DNA from: Calditrichia bacterium
Lineage (GTDB): Bacteria; Calditrichota; Calditrichia; RBG-13-44-9; J075
Reading direction: 5' to 3'
Assembly: GCA_028284445.1 (NCBI GenBank)
Contig: JANQRS010000011.1
Coordinates: forward strand, 1 to 64,000
Length of the DNA: 64,000 nucleotides
In this document: positions 1 through 8,911 of the stretch, piece after piece
How positions within the stretch are numbered: the stretch's first letter is position 1
Layout: each line of letters starts with the position of its first letter
Notes under the pieces: model-generated
Seen by the model: the letters and a program-made list of their open reading frames with translations, nothing else
Database searches by the model: none
Told to the model about the DNA's origin: nothing
Position numbers and translations under genes: made by a program

Positions 1-2387
1 ATCTACTGACCTCTTTACCGCCTGAGATCGGGAAGCTGACCCGGTTGACAAATCTTGTTCTTTTTAGTAATCAGCTGTCAATGCTGCCGCCTGAGATCAC
101 CCAGTTGACCCAGTTGACAAATCTTGATCTTTCCAATAATCAGCTGCCAATGCTGCCGCCTGAGATCGGGAAGCTGACACAATTGACTGAGTTAAGGCTC
201 TACAGCAATAAGTTGACGACGCTTCCATCAGAAATCGGCAAATTAACACAATTGGAACTTCTATTTCTTTTTGACAATCAACTAATAAGTATGCCGCCGG
301 AAATTGCCAAGTTGTCGAACTTAAGAAAATTAGCCTTATATGACAACTTCTTGAAAGTCTTGCCACCCGAATTAGCTCAATTAAATCTCAGATTGTTATG
401 GGCACGCGATTCTACCCCGCCAGGAACAATAACGATCGAAGATAATCCCATGGAATCTCCTCCAATCGAGACTATAAAGCAGGGTGTGAAAGCCGTTCGG
501 GCCTATTTCGACGAAATCGAAAAGAATGAAACGGTACAGCTCTTTGAGGCAAAAGTATTGGTTGTGGGCCAGGGAGGAGTTGGCAAAACTTTCCTTGTTA
601 ATCGCCTTATCTATAATAACCCTGAAAAGAAAGTCGGCTCCACACTTGGAATTGATATTGATAAGTGGCAACTCAAAATCCAACAGACCGACAACTTTCA
701 GGCAAATGTCTGGGACTTTGGCGGCCAGGTCATTTACCATGCAACTCACCAGTTTTTTCTGACCAAACGTTCGCTCTATTTGTTTGTTTGGGACGGTCGA
801 ACCGATGCCGATTTGGTAAATTTTGATTATTGGCTAAATACTGTGAAAGTGCTAACCGGCGATTCGCCAATTCTCGTCATACAGGGCAAGGTCGATGAGC
901 GCAAGAAGTCGATTAATCAGGATTATTGGAAAACATTATTTCCAAATATCGTTGCGTTTTATGATGTGAGTGCTGTCAAGAATTGGGGCATTAAAGAACT
1001 GAGGGAGGCCATTTGTGAAGGCTTGGGAAAACTGCCACATATCGGTGACAAACTGCCAAAACGGTGGATGGATATTCGCAAGAAAATAGAAGGTATTCGC
1101 CGCAATTATATTCCGTACTCAGAATATGAAGGTATTTGCAATAAACACGAGATGACAGACGAGCAAACCGACAGACTCAGTACCTATTACCACGATCTGG
1201 GCGTCTTTCTGAACTTCAAAGATAATCCGGTCCTCAAGAATACTATCTTCATTAAGCCGCATTGGGCCACGAACGCAGTTTATAAGGTTATCGACGATAA
1301 AGATGTGCAGGGTCGCTATGGCCGATTCTGTTTTGCGGACCTTCCGAAGATTTGGAATGATTCGGACGAATTTCCTCCAAAAATTCATACTGAGTTGGTG
1401 GAGCTAATGAAGAGCTTTGAACTATGTTTCGAGCTCCCGATGGGAAACGAATACATTATTCCCGAGTTATTGCGTGCTGATGAACCCGCAGAAGTTCAAT
1501 GGAAGCGTGGTGGCGAGGTGCTACAATTTAAGTATGTTTACGAATTTATGCCTGCAGGTATCATAACGCGTTTCATTGTCAAAGCTCACAATCTTATCGA
1601 GAGTGATTACTATTGGAAGGATGGGGTTGTTTTAGAGTGGGACAACACGCGGGCAAGAATCACAAAGAGCAAGGACAGGTTAATAGACGTTGAGGTGAGT
1701 GGCGCAAATAGAAAATCCCTTTTGGCAATTATTCGGTCCTATATGGATGAAATTCATAGTCCCTTTACTAATCTAATAGTCAAGGAGCTTTTTCCTTGTG
1801 TGTGCAGCGAATGCTTAACGAATGAAAGTCCATTCTTTCATGAATATCCGGATCTGTTAAAGGCTCAATTAAGAGATAGACTTGAGGTTGATTGCCGCGA
1901 AAGCTGGGAAGATGTGAAAATTGAATCCATCCTCGGCAACGCAGTCAGAGTTATTAATCCACTGCAAACGATAATGTCGCGAATCGACGAATTGGAAGCG
2001 ACTCTTAAGCGAGGCCAGGATAAGATCATTGAGGAGCTAAAGAACAATTTACAGGATCTATATGGTTACATTAGCGATGCATTTGACAGTTTAGAGAGCG
2101 AAGGCATGCCTCGTCAAGAGGTGATGATCATGATCGAGGAAGTGCGAAAGAATCAGCGGGCGCAACTGAACATTATTTACAAGGATATCAACGATTTTCA
2201 CGAGAAACTAAATCACCTGCAGCCGGTCATCGATGAAATGACGAAAAAGAAAATGGCTTCGTTTGATACAACTGATCAGAAAGTTTTTAAATGGCTTCGA
2301 AAGGTGTTAGCGGTCAATCTTCTTTGGGATGCCGCGCTTGAGCCGGCAGATTTTTCGATCCTTACGAATTGGATAAAGAAGGACTGA
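1..2387 (+). CDS. Roco-family GTPase (LRR-Roc-COR), 5' end outside window
   Basis: The frame is already open from base 3 with leucine-rich repeat sequence, so the true start lies to the left. Numbering here is from TTG 45 (780 residues to the stop). Residues about 1-120 are roughly five 23-residue leucine-rich repeats carrying the LPPEIG motif. A Roc GTPase domain follows, with P-loop GQGGVGKT (175-182), switch motif DFGGQ (224-228) and QGKVD (280-284) where NKxD is usual; the K and D are kept. Residues about 345-600 match a COR dimerisation domain. The last 150 residues are charged and helical, probably coiled coil. Roco proteins are dimeric, GTP-cycling signalling proteins; the bacterial role is mostly unknown. 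There is no signal peptide in the visible part, so it is probably cytoplasmic. A DksA-type zinc-finger scrap follows directly. Family call is firm, function is not. Confidence 0.93.
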   Translation, partial: LLTSLPPEIGKLTRLTNLVLFSNQLSMLPPEITQLTQLTNLDLSNNQLPMLPPEIGKLTQLTELRLYSNKLTTLPSEIGKLTQLELLFLFDNQLISMPPEIAKLSNLRKLALYDNFLKVLPPELAQLNLRLLWARDSTPPGTITIEDNPMESPPIETIKQGVKAVRAYFDEIEKNETVQLFEAKVLVVGQGGVGKTFLVNRLIYNNPEKKVGSTLGIDIDKWQLKIQQTDNFQANVWDFGGQVIYHATHQFFLTKRSLYLFVWDGRTDADLVNFDYWLNTVKVLTGDSPILVIQGKVDERKKSINQDYWKTLFPNIVAFYDVSAVKNWGIKELREAICEGLGKLPHIGDKLPKRWMDIRKKIEGIRRNYIPYSEYEGICNKHEMTDEQTDRLSTYYHDLGVFLNFKDNPVLKNTIFIKPHWATNAVYKVIDDKDVQGRYGRFCFADLPKIWNDSDEFPPKIHTELVELMKSFELCFELPMGNEYIIPELLRADEPAEVQWKRGGEVLQFKYVYEFMPAGIITRFIVKAHNLIESDYYWKDGVVLEWDNTRARITKSKDRLIDVEVSGANRKSLLAIIRSYMDEIHSPFTNLIVKELFPCVCSECLTNESPFFHEYPDLLKAQLRDRLEVDCRESWEDVKIESILGNAVRVINPLQTIMSRIDELEATLKRGQDKIIEELKNNLQDLYGYISDAFDSLESEGMPRQEVMIMIEEVRKNQRAQLNIIYKDINDFHEKLNHLQPVIDEMTKKKMASFDTTDQKVFKWLRKVLAVNLLWDAALEPADFSILTNWIKKD

Positions 2388-2394
2388 TTTATTC

Positions 2395-2490
2395 GTGCTA
2401 CGCACCTGCCTTTCCTGCAACTCCGCCATTTCCCGCGAACGCCTCAACCTGATGCCCGAGGCCGATCGCTGCGTGAAATGCAACAGATGA
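2395..2490 (+). pseudogene. DksA/TraR-type zinc-finger fragment (31 codons)
   Basis: A frame read from GTG 2395 to TGA 2488-2490 encodes 31 residues with the exact spacing C-x2-C-x17-C-x2-C and the interior pattern I-S-R-E-R-L followed by P-E-A-D-R. This is the C4 zinc finger of DksA/TraR proteins. The N-terminal coiled coil that makes DksA work on RNA polymerase is absent: an in-frame TAA lies at 2374-2376, inside the end of the Roco gene. No convincing ribosome binding site is visible. I read it as the 3' stump of a dksA/traR-like gene left by a recombination or deletion that placed the Roco gene upstream. A genuine 31-residue zinc-finger peptide cannot be excluded. Confidence 0.6.
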
Positions 2491-2682
2491 TGCCCTAACC
2501 GGGCAACTTGCCCTTCTTTGATGTGCTTGCGGTCACAGCTAAACTGTGTAAATTTAACACAATAGCCTGTTTTTCGGGGGTCTCAGCCGATTTCTGTCTT
2601 TTCGCTATGTTCGCCATCACTTTTTCCGCTGGCGCGATTCACTATCATGACGAATCACATAACATAATCAGTGAGGCGGATT

Positions 2683-2979
2683 ATGAAATTCAGAACGATT
2701 CTGAAAGATAACAAGCTGTTGGTCGCCATTGAGGGCGAAATTAATGCTGCCATCATGCTGAAGTTGAAAAAGCAAATCCAGGATCTCTTTCAGGAAGATT
2801 TCCGGGAAGCGACATTCGACATTCGCGGCGTGGCAGGCGAAGCCAGGGACAAACTGACAACTTTCCTGATGTTCTGCAAGGAATCATCGGTTGACAATCG
2901 CTCCATCGTTGTCCTCGGCGCAGAGGGCGCGTCAGCCAATGGTTTTTCCGGATTGAAGCAGAGCAGTTCCCGCGTTTAG
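2683..2979 (+). CDS. Small STAS-like (anti-sigma-antagonist-like) protein
   Basis: 98 residues from ATG 2683, preceded by GAGGCGG about five bases upstream; a GTG at 2671 in the same frame is less well placed. The pattern of an N-terminal strand pair (LLVAIEGEI), a helix (MLKLKKQIQDLF), a central strand (EATFDIRGV), a second helix and a later strand (RSIVVLGAEG) resembles the STAS fold of SpoIIAA-type regulators. The usual phosphorylatable serine after the central strand is not obvious: the site reads RGVAGEAR. Such proteins normally pair with an anti-sigma kinase, but none is encoded next to it. Assignment rests on pattern only. Confidence 0.5.
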   Translation: MKFRTILKDNKLLVAIEGEINAAIMLKLKKQIQDLFQEDFREATFDIRGVAGEARDKLTTFLMFCKESSVDNRSIVVLGAEGASANGFSGLKQSSSRV

Positions 2980-3109
2980 CAAAAGACACAGTTTGCGCTT
3001 TTCGCAAGATTCAGCTATCATCCATCAGCAAGAGCAGGCGCCGGATGTCGTCTGTGCAGTACTGGTGTTGTATTATTTGTGCAGATAGCTTGATAGGTGT
3101 AAAAGGCGA

Positions 3110-4033
3110 ATGCAAACGCTCTTCATCGTGAATCCGAAGGCTGGTAACGGCCGTGCAGGGAAGATTTGGACTAAGCTCGAAGTTTCGGCAAAGCAAGCTT
3201 TTGCCGCCGAAACCACAGTTTCTTTTACGGAATATCCAAATCATGCTGTCGAGATTTGCCGGAATGCGCTGGCGTACGGAGCGCGGCGCATCATTGCCGC
3301 TGGTGGCGATGGCACGCTAAATGATGTGGCGAATGGTTTCTTCAAACACGGGGAACACATCTCACCCGAGGCTGTGCTGGGTGTGCTGCCCTTAGGCAGT
3401 GGCTGCGATTTTGCCCGTTCCGTATCCATGAGTGGCAAACCCCGAGAGGTGTTGCGATGGCTGCAAAGTGCGACGCCAAAGGCTTGCGATATAGGAGTGG
3501 TGCGCTTTTTTGATCATGATGGGGAGAAAGCTGAGCGCTATTTTATAAACATTGCCGATTTCGGATTGGGAGGCGCTGTGGCTGAGCGCCTGCGCAATGG
3601 CAAGAAGCGCTGGGGAGCAAATCTATCATACCTGCTGGCCATTTTCACCACATTGTCGACATATCACAATCCGAAGATTCACCTGCAGATTGATGACCAA
3701 TCGTCAAGAGAAGCGGTCATGAACAGCGTCATTGCCGCGAATGGTCAATTCTTTGGTGCCGGCTTGCGAATTGCCCCCGATGCCCGGGTTGATGACGGCC
3801 AATTCGATATTGTCCTGCTGAAGGATCTTGGCCTAATTGACGTTGTGCTGAATCTGGCGCGTGCCCGCAAAGGAAACCATCTTGCCCATCCGATGGTAGA
3901 AGTGTTGCGTGGGAGCAAATTGACAGCCCGCTCAACTCAAAAAGTGGCCATTGATATCGATGGTGAATCGGTTGGCTCCCTGCCTGTTGAGATGTCCGTT
4001 CTGCCCGCAGCAATACGGGTCCTCGCGCGTTAA
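3110..4033 (+). CDS. Diacylglycerol/lipid kinase family protein (YegS/BmrU-like)
   Basis: 307 residues, the usual length for bacterial YegS/DgkB-type lipid kinases, which phosphorylate lipid hydroxyls with ATP at the inner membrane face. The N-terminus has the family opening NPKAGNGRA. The ATP-binding signature GGDGTLND is at about residues 65-72, followed by LGVLPLGSGCDFARS. The C-terminal beta domain ends with the IDGE motif (DIDGESVG). The start at 3110 is supported by AAAGGCG just upstream. It is separated by 66 bp from mtaB on the same strand and may be co-transcribed. The exact lipid substrate (diacylglycerol, phosphatidylglycerol or sphingoid base) cannot be told from sequence. Confidence 0.92.
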   Translation: MQTLFIVNPKAGNGRAGKIWTKLEVSAKQAFAAETTVSFTEYPNHAVEICRNALAYGARRIIAAGGDGTLNDVANGFFKHGEHISPEAVLGVLPLGSGCDFARSVSMSGKPREVLRWLQSATPKACDIGVVRFFDHDGEKAERYFINIADFGLGGAVAERLRNGKKRWGANLSYLLAIFTTLSTYHNPKIHLQIDDQSSREAVMNSVIAANGQFFGAGLRIAPDARVDDGQFDIVLLKDLGLIDVVLNLARARKGNHLAHPMVEVLRGSKLTARSTQKVAIDIDGESVGSLPVEMSVLPAAIRVLAR

Positions 4034-4099
4034 ACGATGATTGGATTGCATACGGTTTCTTTGTATATTTCAAACTTGTTTATGTAAGATCAGAACATC

Positions 4100-5380
4100 A
4101 TGAAGAAGAAAATTGCATTTTATACATTTGGCTGCCGTTTGAATCAGTCGGAAACGGCTGTGATCCGTCAGGGATTCGATATGCGAGAGTATGAAGTCGT
4201 TGACTATCGCAACGATCCGGATGTGGTTGTGGTCAACACCTGTACGGTAACTGAAAATGGGGATGCCGACACCCGTCGTCTGGTAAATCGCGTGCGGCGA
4301 ATTAATCCTCAGGTTGAAGTAGCGCTTGTGGGCTGTCAGGCCCAGGTCCAAAAATCCCAGCTGCTTGAACTCCCCAACGTGAAGTGGGTTGTCGGAAATG
4401 GCCGCAAGTTTGAAATGGCGGAAATCATGGCCGAGGATGGCCCGGATAAGCAGTTGATTACGCCGACGATTCGCAAAAACAGCTTTACGGTGCCGTTTGT
4501 CGGCTTTGAGCAGAATCTCACCCGCGCGAATCTTAAGGTGCAGGATGGTTGCGATTTTTTTTGCAGCTTCTGCGAAATCCCCTACGCGCGCGGCCGGGCC
4601 CGCAGTCGCGAATTTGACGACATTTTATCTGAGGCCAGACAGCTCTCGGATGCCGGCCATCGTGAGCTCATTCTCACCGGGATCAATATCGGCACCTATG
4701 ATTATGAAGGGAAATCGCTGGTTGAGGTAATTGAAGCTCTGGAAGAGATAAAGGCGCTGGAACGAATTCGTATTTCATCGATTGAACCGACGACCATCGC
4801 AGAGAAAATCATTGCCAAGATGGCTGGCGACAGTAAGCTCTGCCGCTATTTACATGTACCGCTGCAAGCCGGCAGTGATGAAGTCCTACAAGCAATGAAA
4901 CGCAAATATTCGGTGCAGGAATTCGTAGACTTCCTGCTCATGGCTCGCGATACTGTGCCGGGTATATGTCTCGGAACCGACGTCATTGTAGGATTTCCCG
5001 GCGAAACGGATGAGCTCTTTGAAGAAACCTACAATTTGTTACTCGATCTGCCTTTCGCCTACTTCCACGTGTTCAGTTATTCCGATCGGGATCACGCAAA
5101 AAGCAGCCGTTTTGAGAACAAAATACCGCAACCAGTGGTTGCCGAGCGGAGTCGCCGCCTCCGCGAGCTGAGCCAGCGCAAGCGGCGTATGTACTTTCAG
5201 CAATTCCTCGGTGAAACGGCAGCGGTGCTCTTTGAGCAACAAAAACGCGGATATTGGAGTGGGGTGACCGAAACCTACATTCGCGTGAAAGTAGAAAGTG
5301 AACAAAACCTTAAAAATCAGATCATCCCGGTGCGTCTCGATACGATCGACGGCCAGGCGGTGATTGGTGCCTTGGCCTGA
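4100..5380 (+). CDS. mtaB: tRNA N6-threonylcarbamoyladenosine(37) C2-methylthiotransferase MtaB
   Basis: 426 residues of the radical-SAM methylthiotransferase family. It converts t6A37 to ms2t6A in ANN-decoding tRNAs. The opening FGCRLNQSE is the MtaB hallmark that separates it from MiaB and RimO. The first 4Fe-4S cluster is held by C12, C48 (VNTCTVT) and C79 (VGCQAQ). The second, SAM-binding cluster is C151-x3-C155-x2-C158 in GCDFFCSFCEIPYARGR. A TRAM-like segment makes up the last 60 residues. Eight bases separate the stop from the start of the Tricorn-like peptidase, so the two are almost surely one transcript. Confidence 0.96.
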   Translation: MKKKIAFYTFGCRLNQSETAVIRQGFDMREYEVVDYRNDPDVVVVNTCTVTENGDADTRRLVNRVRRINPQVEVALVGCQAQVQKSQLLELPNVKWVVGNGRKFEMAEIMAEDGPDKQLITPTIRKNSFTVPFVGFEQNLTRANLKVQDGCDFFCSFCEIPYARGRARSREFDDILSEARQLSDAGHRELILTGINIGTYDYEGKSLVEVIEALEEIKALERIRISSIEPTTIAEKIIAKMAGDSKLCRYLHVPLQAGSDEVLQAMKRKYSVQEFVDFLLMARDTVPGICLGTDVIVGFPGETDELFEETYNLLLDLPFAYFHVFSYSDRDHAKSSRFENKIPQPVVAERSRRLRELSQRKRRMYFQQFLGETAAVLFEQQKRGYWSGVTETYIRVKVESEQNLKNQIIPVRLDTIDGQAVIGALA

Positions 5381-5388
5381 GGGGGCTT

Positions 5389-8300
5389 ATGCAAGAATTA
5401 AAACGACCGCTGCTGCGATTTCCTGCACTTTCTTCTGACGGCAGCTCCATTGCCTTTGCTTGTGCCGGTGATATTTGGACTGTTGCTGCGGAAGGCGGGC
5501 TTGCTCGGCGTATAACTTCGCACCGCGACAGCGATTCGCATCCGGTCTTCTCTCCGGATGATTCCCAACTGGCATTTGCTTCGACTCGCACTGGTGGACA
5601 AAATATCTACATTGCCTCATTGAAGGGCGATAGCCTGCCCAGGCGATTGACATATCACAGTCATTCAGCGCCCGCTGATTGCTGGTCTGCAGACGGCAAA
5701 TGGCTTTATTTTAACTCTTACTATGATGGTCTTAGCGGAGCCAGCTACAAGATCTCGGTTGATGGCGGCACACCAATACGCCTGCACGGAGATCCCTTCG
5801 AGCGCCATTACAACCTGGCTATTTCTCCCAACGGCAAGACCTTGCTGTTTAACAATAATGGCGATCAATGGTGGCGACATGGACAGAATCCGGATCAACA
5901 TTCGGATATCTGGATTGTGAGCGAAGCTGACGGCTCTGATAATTTCAAGCGACTGACGGCCTATCGCGGTCGCAACCTCTGGCCGATGTGGTCGGCCGAT
6001 GGAAAATCCGTCTATTTCGTATCCGACAGGGACGGTGAAGAAAATCTCTGGAAAATGCCGCGTCGCGGAGATAAAACTGCGGAACAGGTGACAGAATTTG
6101 ATAGCGGACGCGTGTTGCGGCCTTCGATATCGCGGGACGGTAAATGGGTCGTTTTCGAGCGGGACTTCCAGATTTGGCGTCTGAATTTGGAATCCGGTGA
6201 ATCATCCGCAGTACACATAATGGTACAGCTGGACGCTAAATACAATCCGGTGAATCATTACAGTGTATCCTCTCGCATCTCCGACTTTGAGTTGTCAAAT
6301 GATGGCAAGAAGGTTGTCTTCGGCGTTCACGGCGATATCTTTGCTGATTTGGCCGATAAAGGCGATAAGGTGGCTATTGGCGGGAATTCCTTCAAGGTGA
6401 CCAACACGCCCAATCGCGAAGGTCAGTTTAGTTGGCATCCTGAAAGCGAAGCAGTTACCTACGTTTCCGATCGCACCGGGCATAACGAGATCTTCCTATT
6501 TGATTTTAAAAACAAAAAAGAAACGCAGATTACCAAATCGAAATTTGCGAAGTTCCTTCCGAAATTTTCACCGGACGGCAAGTGGCTGGCCTTTATCCAG
6601 GGCGGCGACCAGATTCGCTTGATGAGCACTCGCACAGCTAAGCATCGTAAATTTGTGAGGGACAAACATTTCGTGGACATCGGTGTACCGACATCCTATT
6701 GTTGGTCGCCGGATAGCCAGTGGGTGGCGTTTATTGCCACTGACGGTAATTTCTTTACCAATATTTATGTTCAGCACATACGTCAGAAAGAAGCCCGTCA
6801 GGTGACATTCCTAAGCAATGTGGATGCTTATGGTCTTCACTGGTCGCCAAATGGCAAATTCCTGATTTTTAATACCGGACAATATCGTAGCGAATACCAG
6901 ATTGCGCGAGTTGATTTGGTGCCGGTCATGCCGGTCTTCAAGGAAGATGATTTTGAGAAGCTCTTCGCTGAGCCGGAAAAACCGAAAAAACAGGCTGAAA
7001 TGCGGCCTGTTGAGGATGAGCTAAGAGCCAAAACGATAAAGCGTAAGAGAAATAGCAAGGATGGAGAAGAAGAGGAAGAAAACGGGAAAGCAAACAAAGA
7101 GACTCCCAACGGCAAGAAAGAAGAACCGCCAAAGGTCGAAATTCGCTTCGAAGGCATCAAGCGGCGGATTCGATTTCTGACCGATTATAAAATTAATGCC
7201 AAAGCAATGGGGATTCGTCCCGACAGCAAAATGCTTGTGTTTGCTGCCAGTATGGCCGGGCAGCAGGATCTCTGGTCGATGTCCCTGGAAGAAGAGAAGA
7301 TTTATGATTCACCGAAGCCCCTGGCGCGCGGTGATCGTCGCGGCCGGGTGTACTTCCAGGCAGACGGCAAGAAATTTTACTACCTGGATGGCGGACGCAT
7401 CTTCATGCTGGGAATGAGTGCCGACGGCTCAAAGTCGGGCAATCCAAAGAGTTTGGCCACGCGGGCTGAGCTAAGTGTGGATTTCCATTTGGAAAAGATG
7501 CAGTCATTCGAAGAAGCCTGGCGCGTAATTCGCGATCATTTTTATGATCCCCAATTTCATGGCTGTGACTGGAATGCCATTGGCAAGCAGTTCCGCGAAA
7601 TTGTGCGGGATGTGCAGACCAATGAAGAATTCAGAGAAGTACTCAATTTGATGGTTGGGGAGTTGAATGCCTCTCATCTCGGTGCTCGCGGTGGTGGCGG
7701 CATGGCGCCTGACAGTTACCTGGGGCTGTTGTTTGACCGGAAAGTCCTTGAAAGCAAGGGACAATTCAAAATCCACGAGGTTGTTGCGGATTCGCCTGTC
7801 ACCATGCCTGAAAAACCGGCTGTAGCCGGCGAGTATTTGCTGGCAGTTGACGGTCAGCGACTGGATGGCAAGACAATAAATCTACCTGAACTCCTGCAGA
7901 GGAAGCGCGGCAAGAAGGTGAAATTGCTTTTGAACAAGCGTGCCAGACCGCAAGGGGCGCGTGAGATTGTGGTGCAGCCGGTGTCCGGCTGGCAAATGGA
8001 CGATCTCCGCTATGATGGCTGGGTTAGCAAGAACGTAGAATATGTCAAAGAGAAAAGCGATCATCGTCTCGGCTATGTCCATATTCCGGCAATGTCTTAC
8101 TACGCATACCGAAAGTTTATTCGTGACCTCGATACCGAAGCCTATCAAACCGACGGCATTGTCATAGACGTGCGCTTCAATGGCGGCGGGCATATTGCCC
8201 CCTTCATTCTCGATGTGCTTTATCGCAAGGCGTATACCTCTTCCAGCTTCCGCGATAAAATTTACACCTCCGACACCAATCTTGCCGGCAGTCGTATTCT

Positions 8301-8622
8301 TGACAAACCGGTAATTCTTCTCACGAATGAACATTCCGGCAGTAATGCGGAAATGTTCAGTGAAGGTTTTCGTAAGCTCGGACTGGGGAAGGTGGTTGGC
8401 ATGCCTACTGCCGGCGCCGTCATCTGGACAACAGCAGTGCGCCTTCTCAACGGCACGATTTTCCGCCTGCCGCATCTCAAGGCCAGTACCCTCGATGGCG
8501 AGAACACCGAAGGGCGTGGCCGTCCAGTGGACATCGAAGTTGACCGCAAGCTCGGTGAAGATGCTGCTGGCGTTGACTCGCAACTGGATGCAGCAGTAAA
8601 AGCGTTGTTGAAAGAGATCTAG
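5389..8622 (+). CDS. Tricorn-like S41-family peptidase
   Basis: 1077 residues, close to archaeal Tricorn. Tricorn-type enzymes degrade oligopeptides; substrates enter through beta-propellers. Residues 1-530 are WD/Tol-type propeller blades (SPDGKWLAF-like repeats). Residues about 535-590 are a lysine/glutamate-rich linker. A second propeller stretch follows, then a C-terminal half with the S41 core. Probable catalytic residues are H763 (ASHLGARGG), the serine of SGSNAE (about 983-985) and E1040 (TEGRGRPVD). A PDZ-like segment lies at about 790-870. The N-terminus MQELKRPLLRF shows no signal peptide, so it appears cytoplasmic, unlike many bacterial homologues. GAGGGGG overlapping the mtaB stop provides the ribosome site. 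Confidence 0.92.
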   Translation: MQELKRPLLRFPALSSDGSSIAFACAGDIWTVAAEGGLARRITSHRDSDSHPVFSPDDSQLAFASTRTGGQNIYIASLKGDSLPRRLTYHSHSAPADCWSADGKWLYFNSYYDGLSGASYKISVDGGTPIRLHGDPFERHYNLAISPNGKTLLFNNNGDQWWRHGQNPDQHSDIWIVSEADGSDNFKRLTAYRGRNLWPMWSADGKSVYFVSDRDGEENLWKMPRRGDKTAEQVTEFDSGRVLRPSISRDGKWVVFERDFQIWRLNLESGESSAVHIMVQLDAKYNPVNHYSVSSRISDFELSNDGKKVVFGVHGDIFADLADKGDKVAIGGNSFKVTNTPNREGQFSWHPESEAVTYVSDRTGHNEIFLFDFKNKKETQITKSKFAKFLPKFSPDGKWLAFIQGGDQIRLMSTRTAKHRKFVRDKHFVDIGVPTSYCWSPDSQWVAFIATDGNFFTNIYVQHIRQKEARQVTFLSNVDAYGLHWSPNGKFLIFNTGQYRSEYQIARVDLVPVMPVFKEDDFEKLFAEPEKPKKQAEMRPVEDELRAKTIKRKRNSKDGEEEEENGKANKETPNGKKEEPPKVEIRFEGIKRRIRFLTDYKINAKAMGIRPDSKMLVFAASMAGQQDLWSMSLEEEKIYDSPKPLARGDRRGRVYFQADGKKFYYLDGGRIFMLGMSADGSKSGNPKSLATRAELSVDFHLEKMQSFEEAWRVIRDHFYDPQFHGCDWNAIGKQFREIVRDVQTNEEFREVLNLMVGELNASHLGARGGGGMAPDSYLGLLFDRKVLESKGQFKIHEVVADSPVTMPEKPAVAGEYLLAVDGQRLDGKTINLPELLQRKRGKKVKLLLNKRARPQGAREIVVQPVSGWQMDDLRYDGWVSKNVEYVKEKSDHRLGYVHIPAMSYYAYRKFIRDLDTEAYQTDGIVIDVRFNGGGHIAPFILDVLYRKAYTSSSFRDKIYTSDTNLAGSRILDKPVILLTNEHSGSNAEMFSEGFRKLGLGKVVGMPTAGAVIWTTAVRLLNGTIFRLPHLKASTLDGENTEGRGRPVDIEVDRKLGEDAAGVDSQLDAAVKALLKEI

Positions 8623-8640
8623 GGCGCAACGGACGCCGCT

Positions 8641-8672
8641 AATTTCCCTTCGAAGGGAGATATGGGGGGATG
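8641..8672. repeat. Degenerate member of the GC-rich palindrome family
   Basis: Directly after the Tricorn-like gene there is a perfect 14-bp palindrome (8644-8657, TCCCTTCGAAGGGA) followed by GATATGGGGGGATG. This resembles a decayed copy of the large palindromes at 27680 and 35954, sharing the TCCC...GGGAGAT centre. It may serve as the terminator of the mtaB-peptidase transcript. Confidence 0.45.
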
Positions 8673-8826
8673 TGCCTGTTCTTACTTTTCCTATTCCCTC
8701 TGTGCCCTCCTTGGCTAAATTCAGCATCAAGCATCAAGCATCCCACTAGAACAGACAAAATCTCTTAAAGAAACAGCAAGTTACATCATGCCGTGTCACA
8801 AGATTTGTACTTTTTGTAAATAAAAC

Positions 8827-8855
8827 TTGACAAAAAGTCGTCAACGCTTTATGTT
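8827..8855 (+). promoter_or_regulatory. Sigma70-type promoter for the membrane protein/XRE pair
   Basis: A consensus -35 box TTGACA (8827-8832), a 17-bp spacer and a TATGTT -10 box (8850-8855) lie 56 bp before the ATG at 8912. The -35 box is part of TTGAC-N5-GTC, the same arrangement as the operator-like site at 8871. Confidence 0.6.
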
Positions 8856-8870
8856 TCGTGTAAAGCAAGC

Positions 8871-8885
8871 TTGACATTAAGTCAA
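8871..8885. promoter_or_regulatory. Operator-like inverted repeat TTGAC-N5-GTCAA
   Basis: A perfect inverted repeat TTGAC ATTAA GTCAA sits downstream of the predicted -10 box. A second GTCAA follows at once (8886-8890), and TTGAC-AAAAA-GTC overlaps the -35 box at 8827. Repeated half-sites around a promoter suggest binding by the XRE-type regulator encoded at 9319, i.e. autorepression. This is inferred from arrangement only. Confidence 0.45.
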
Positions 8886-8911
8886 GTCAACTATGCAGAA
8901 AGGAGAATCGC

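Noticed and set aside
2508..2711. 67-codon plus-strand frame ahead of the STAS-like gene
   Set aside because: No ribosome site, unlikely composition, and it overlaps the better supported start at 2683.
7882..8730. 282-codon minus-strand frame inside the Tricorn-like gene
   Set aside because: It mirrors the conserved S41 catalytic region on the plus strand; no family match of its own.
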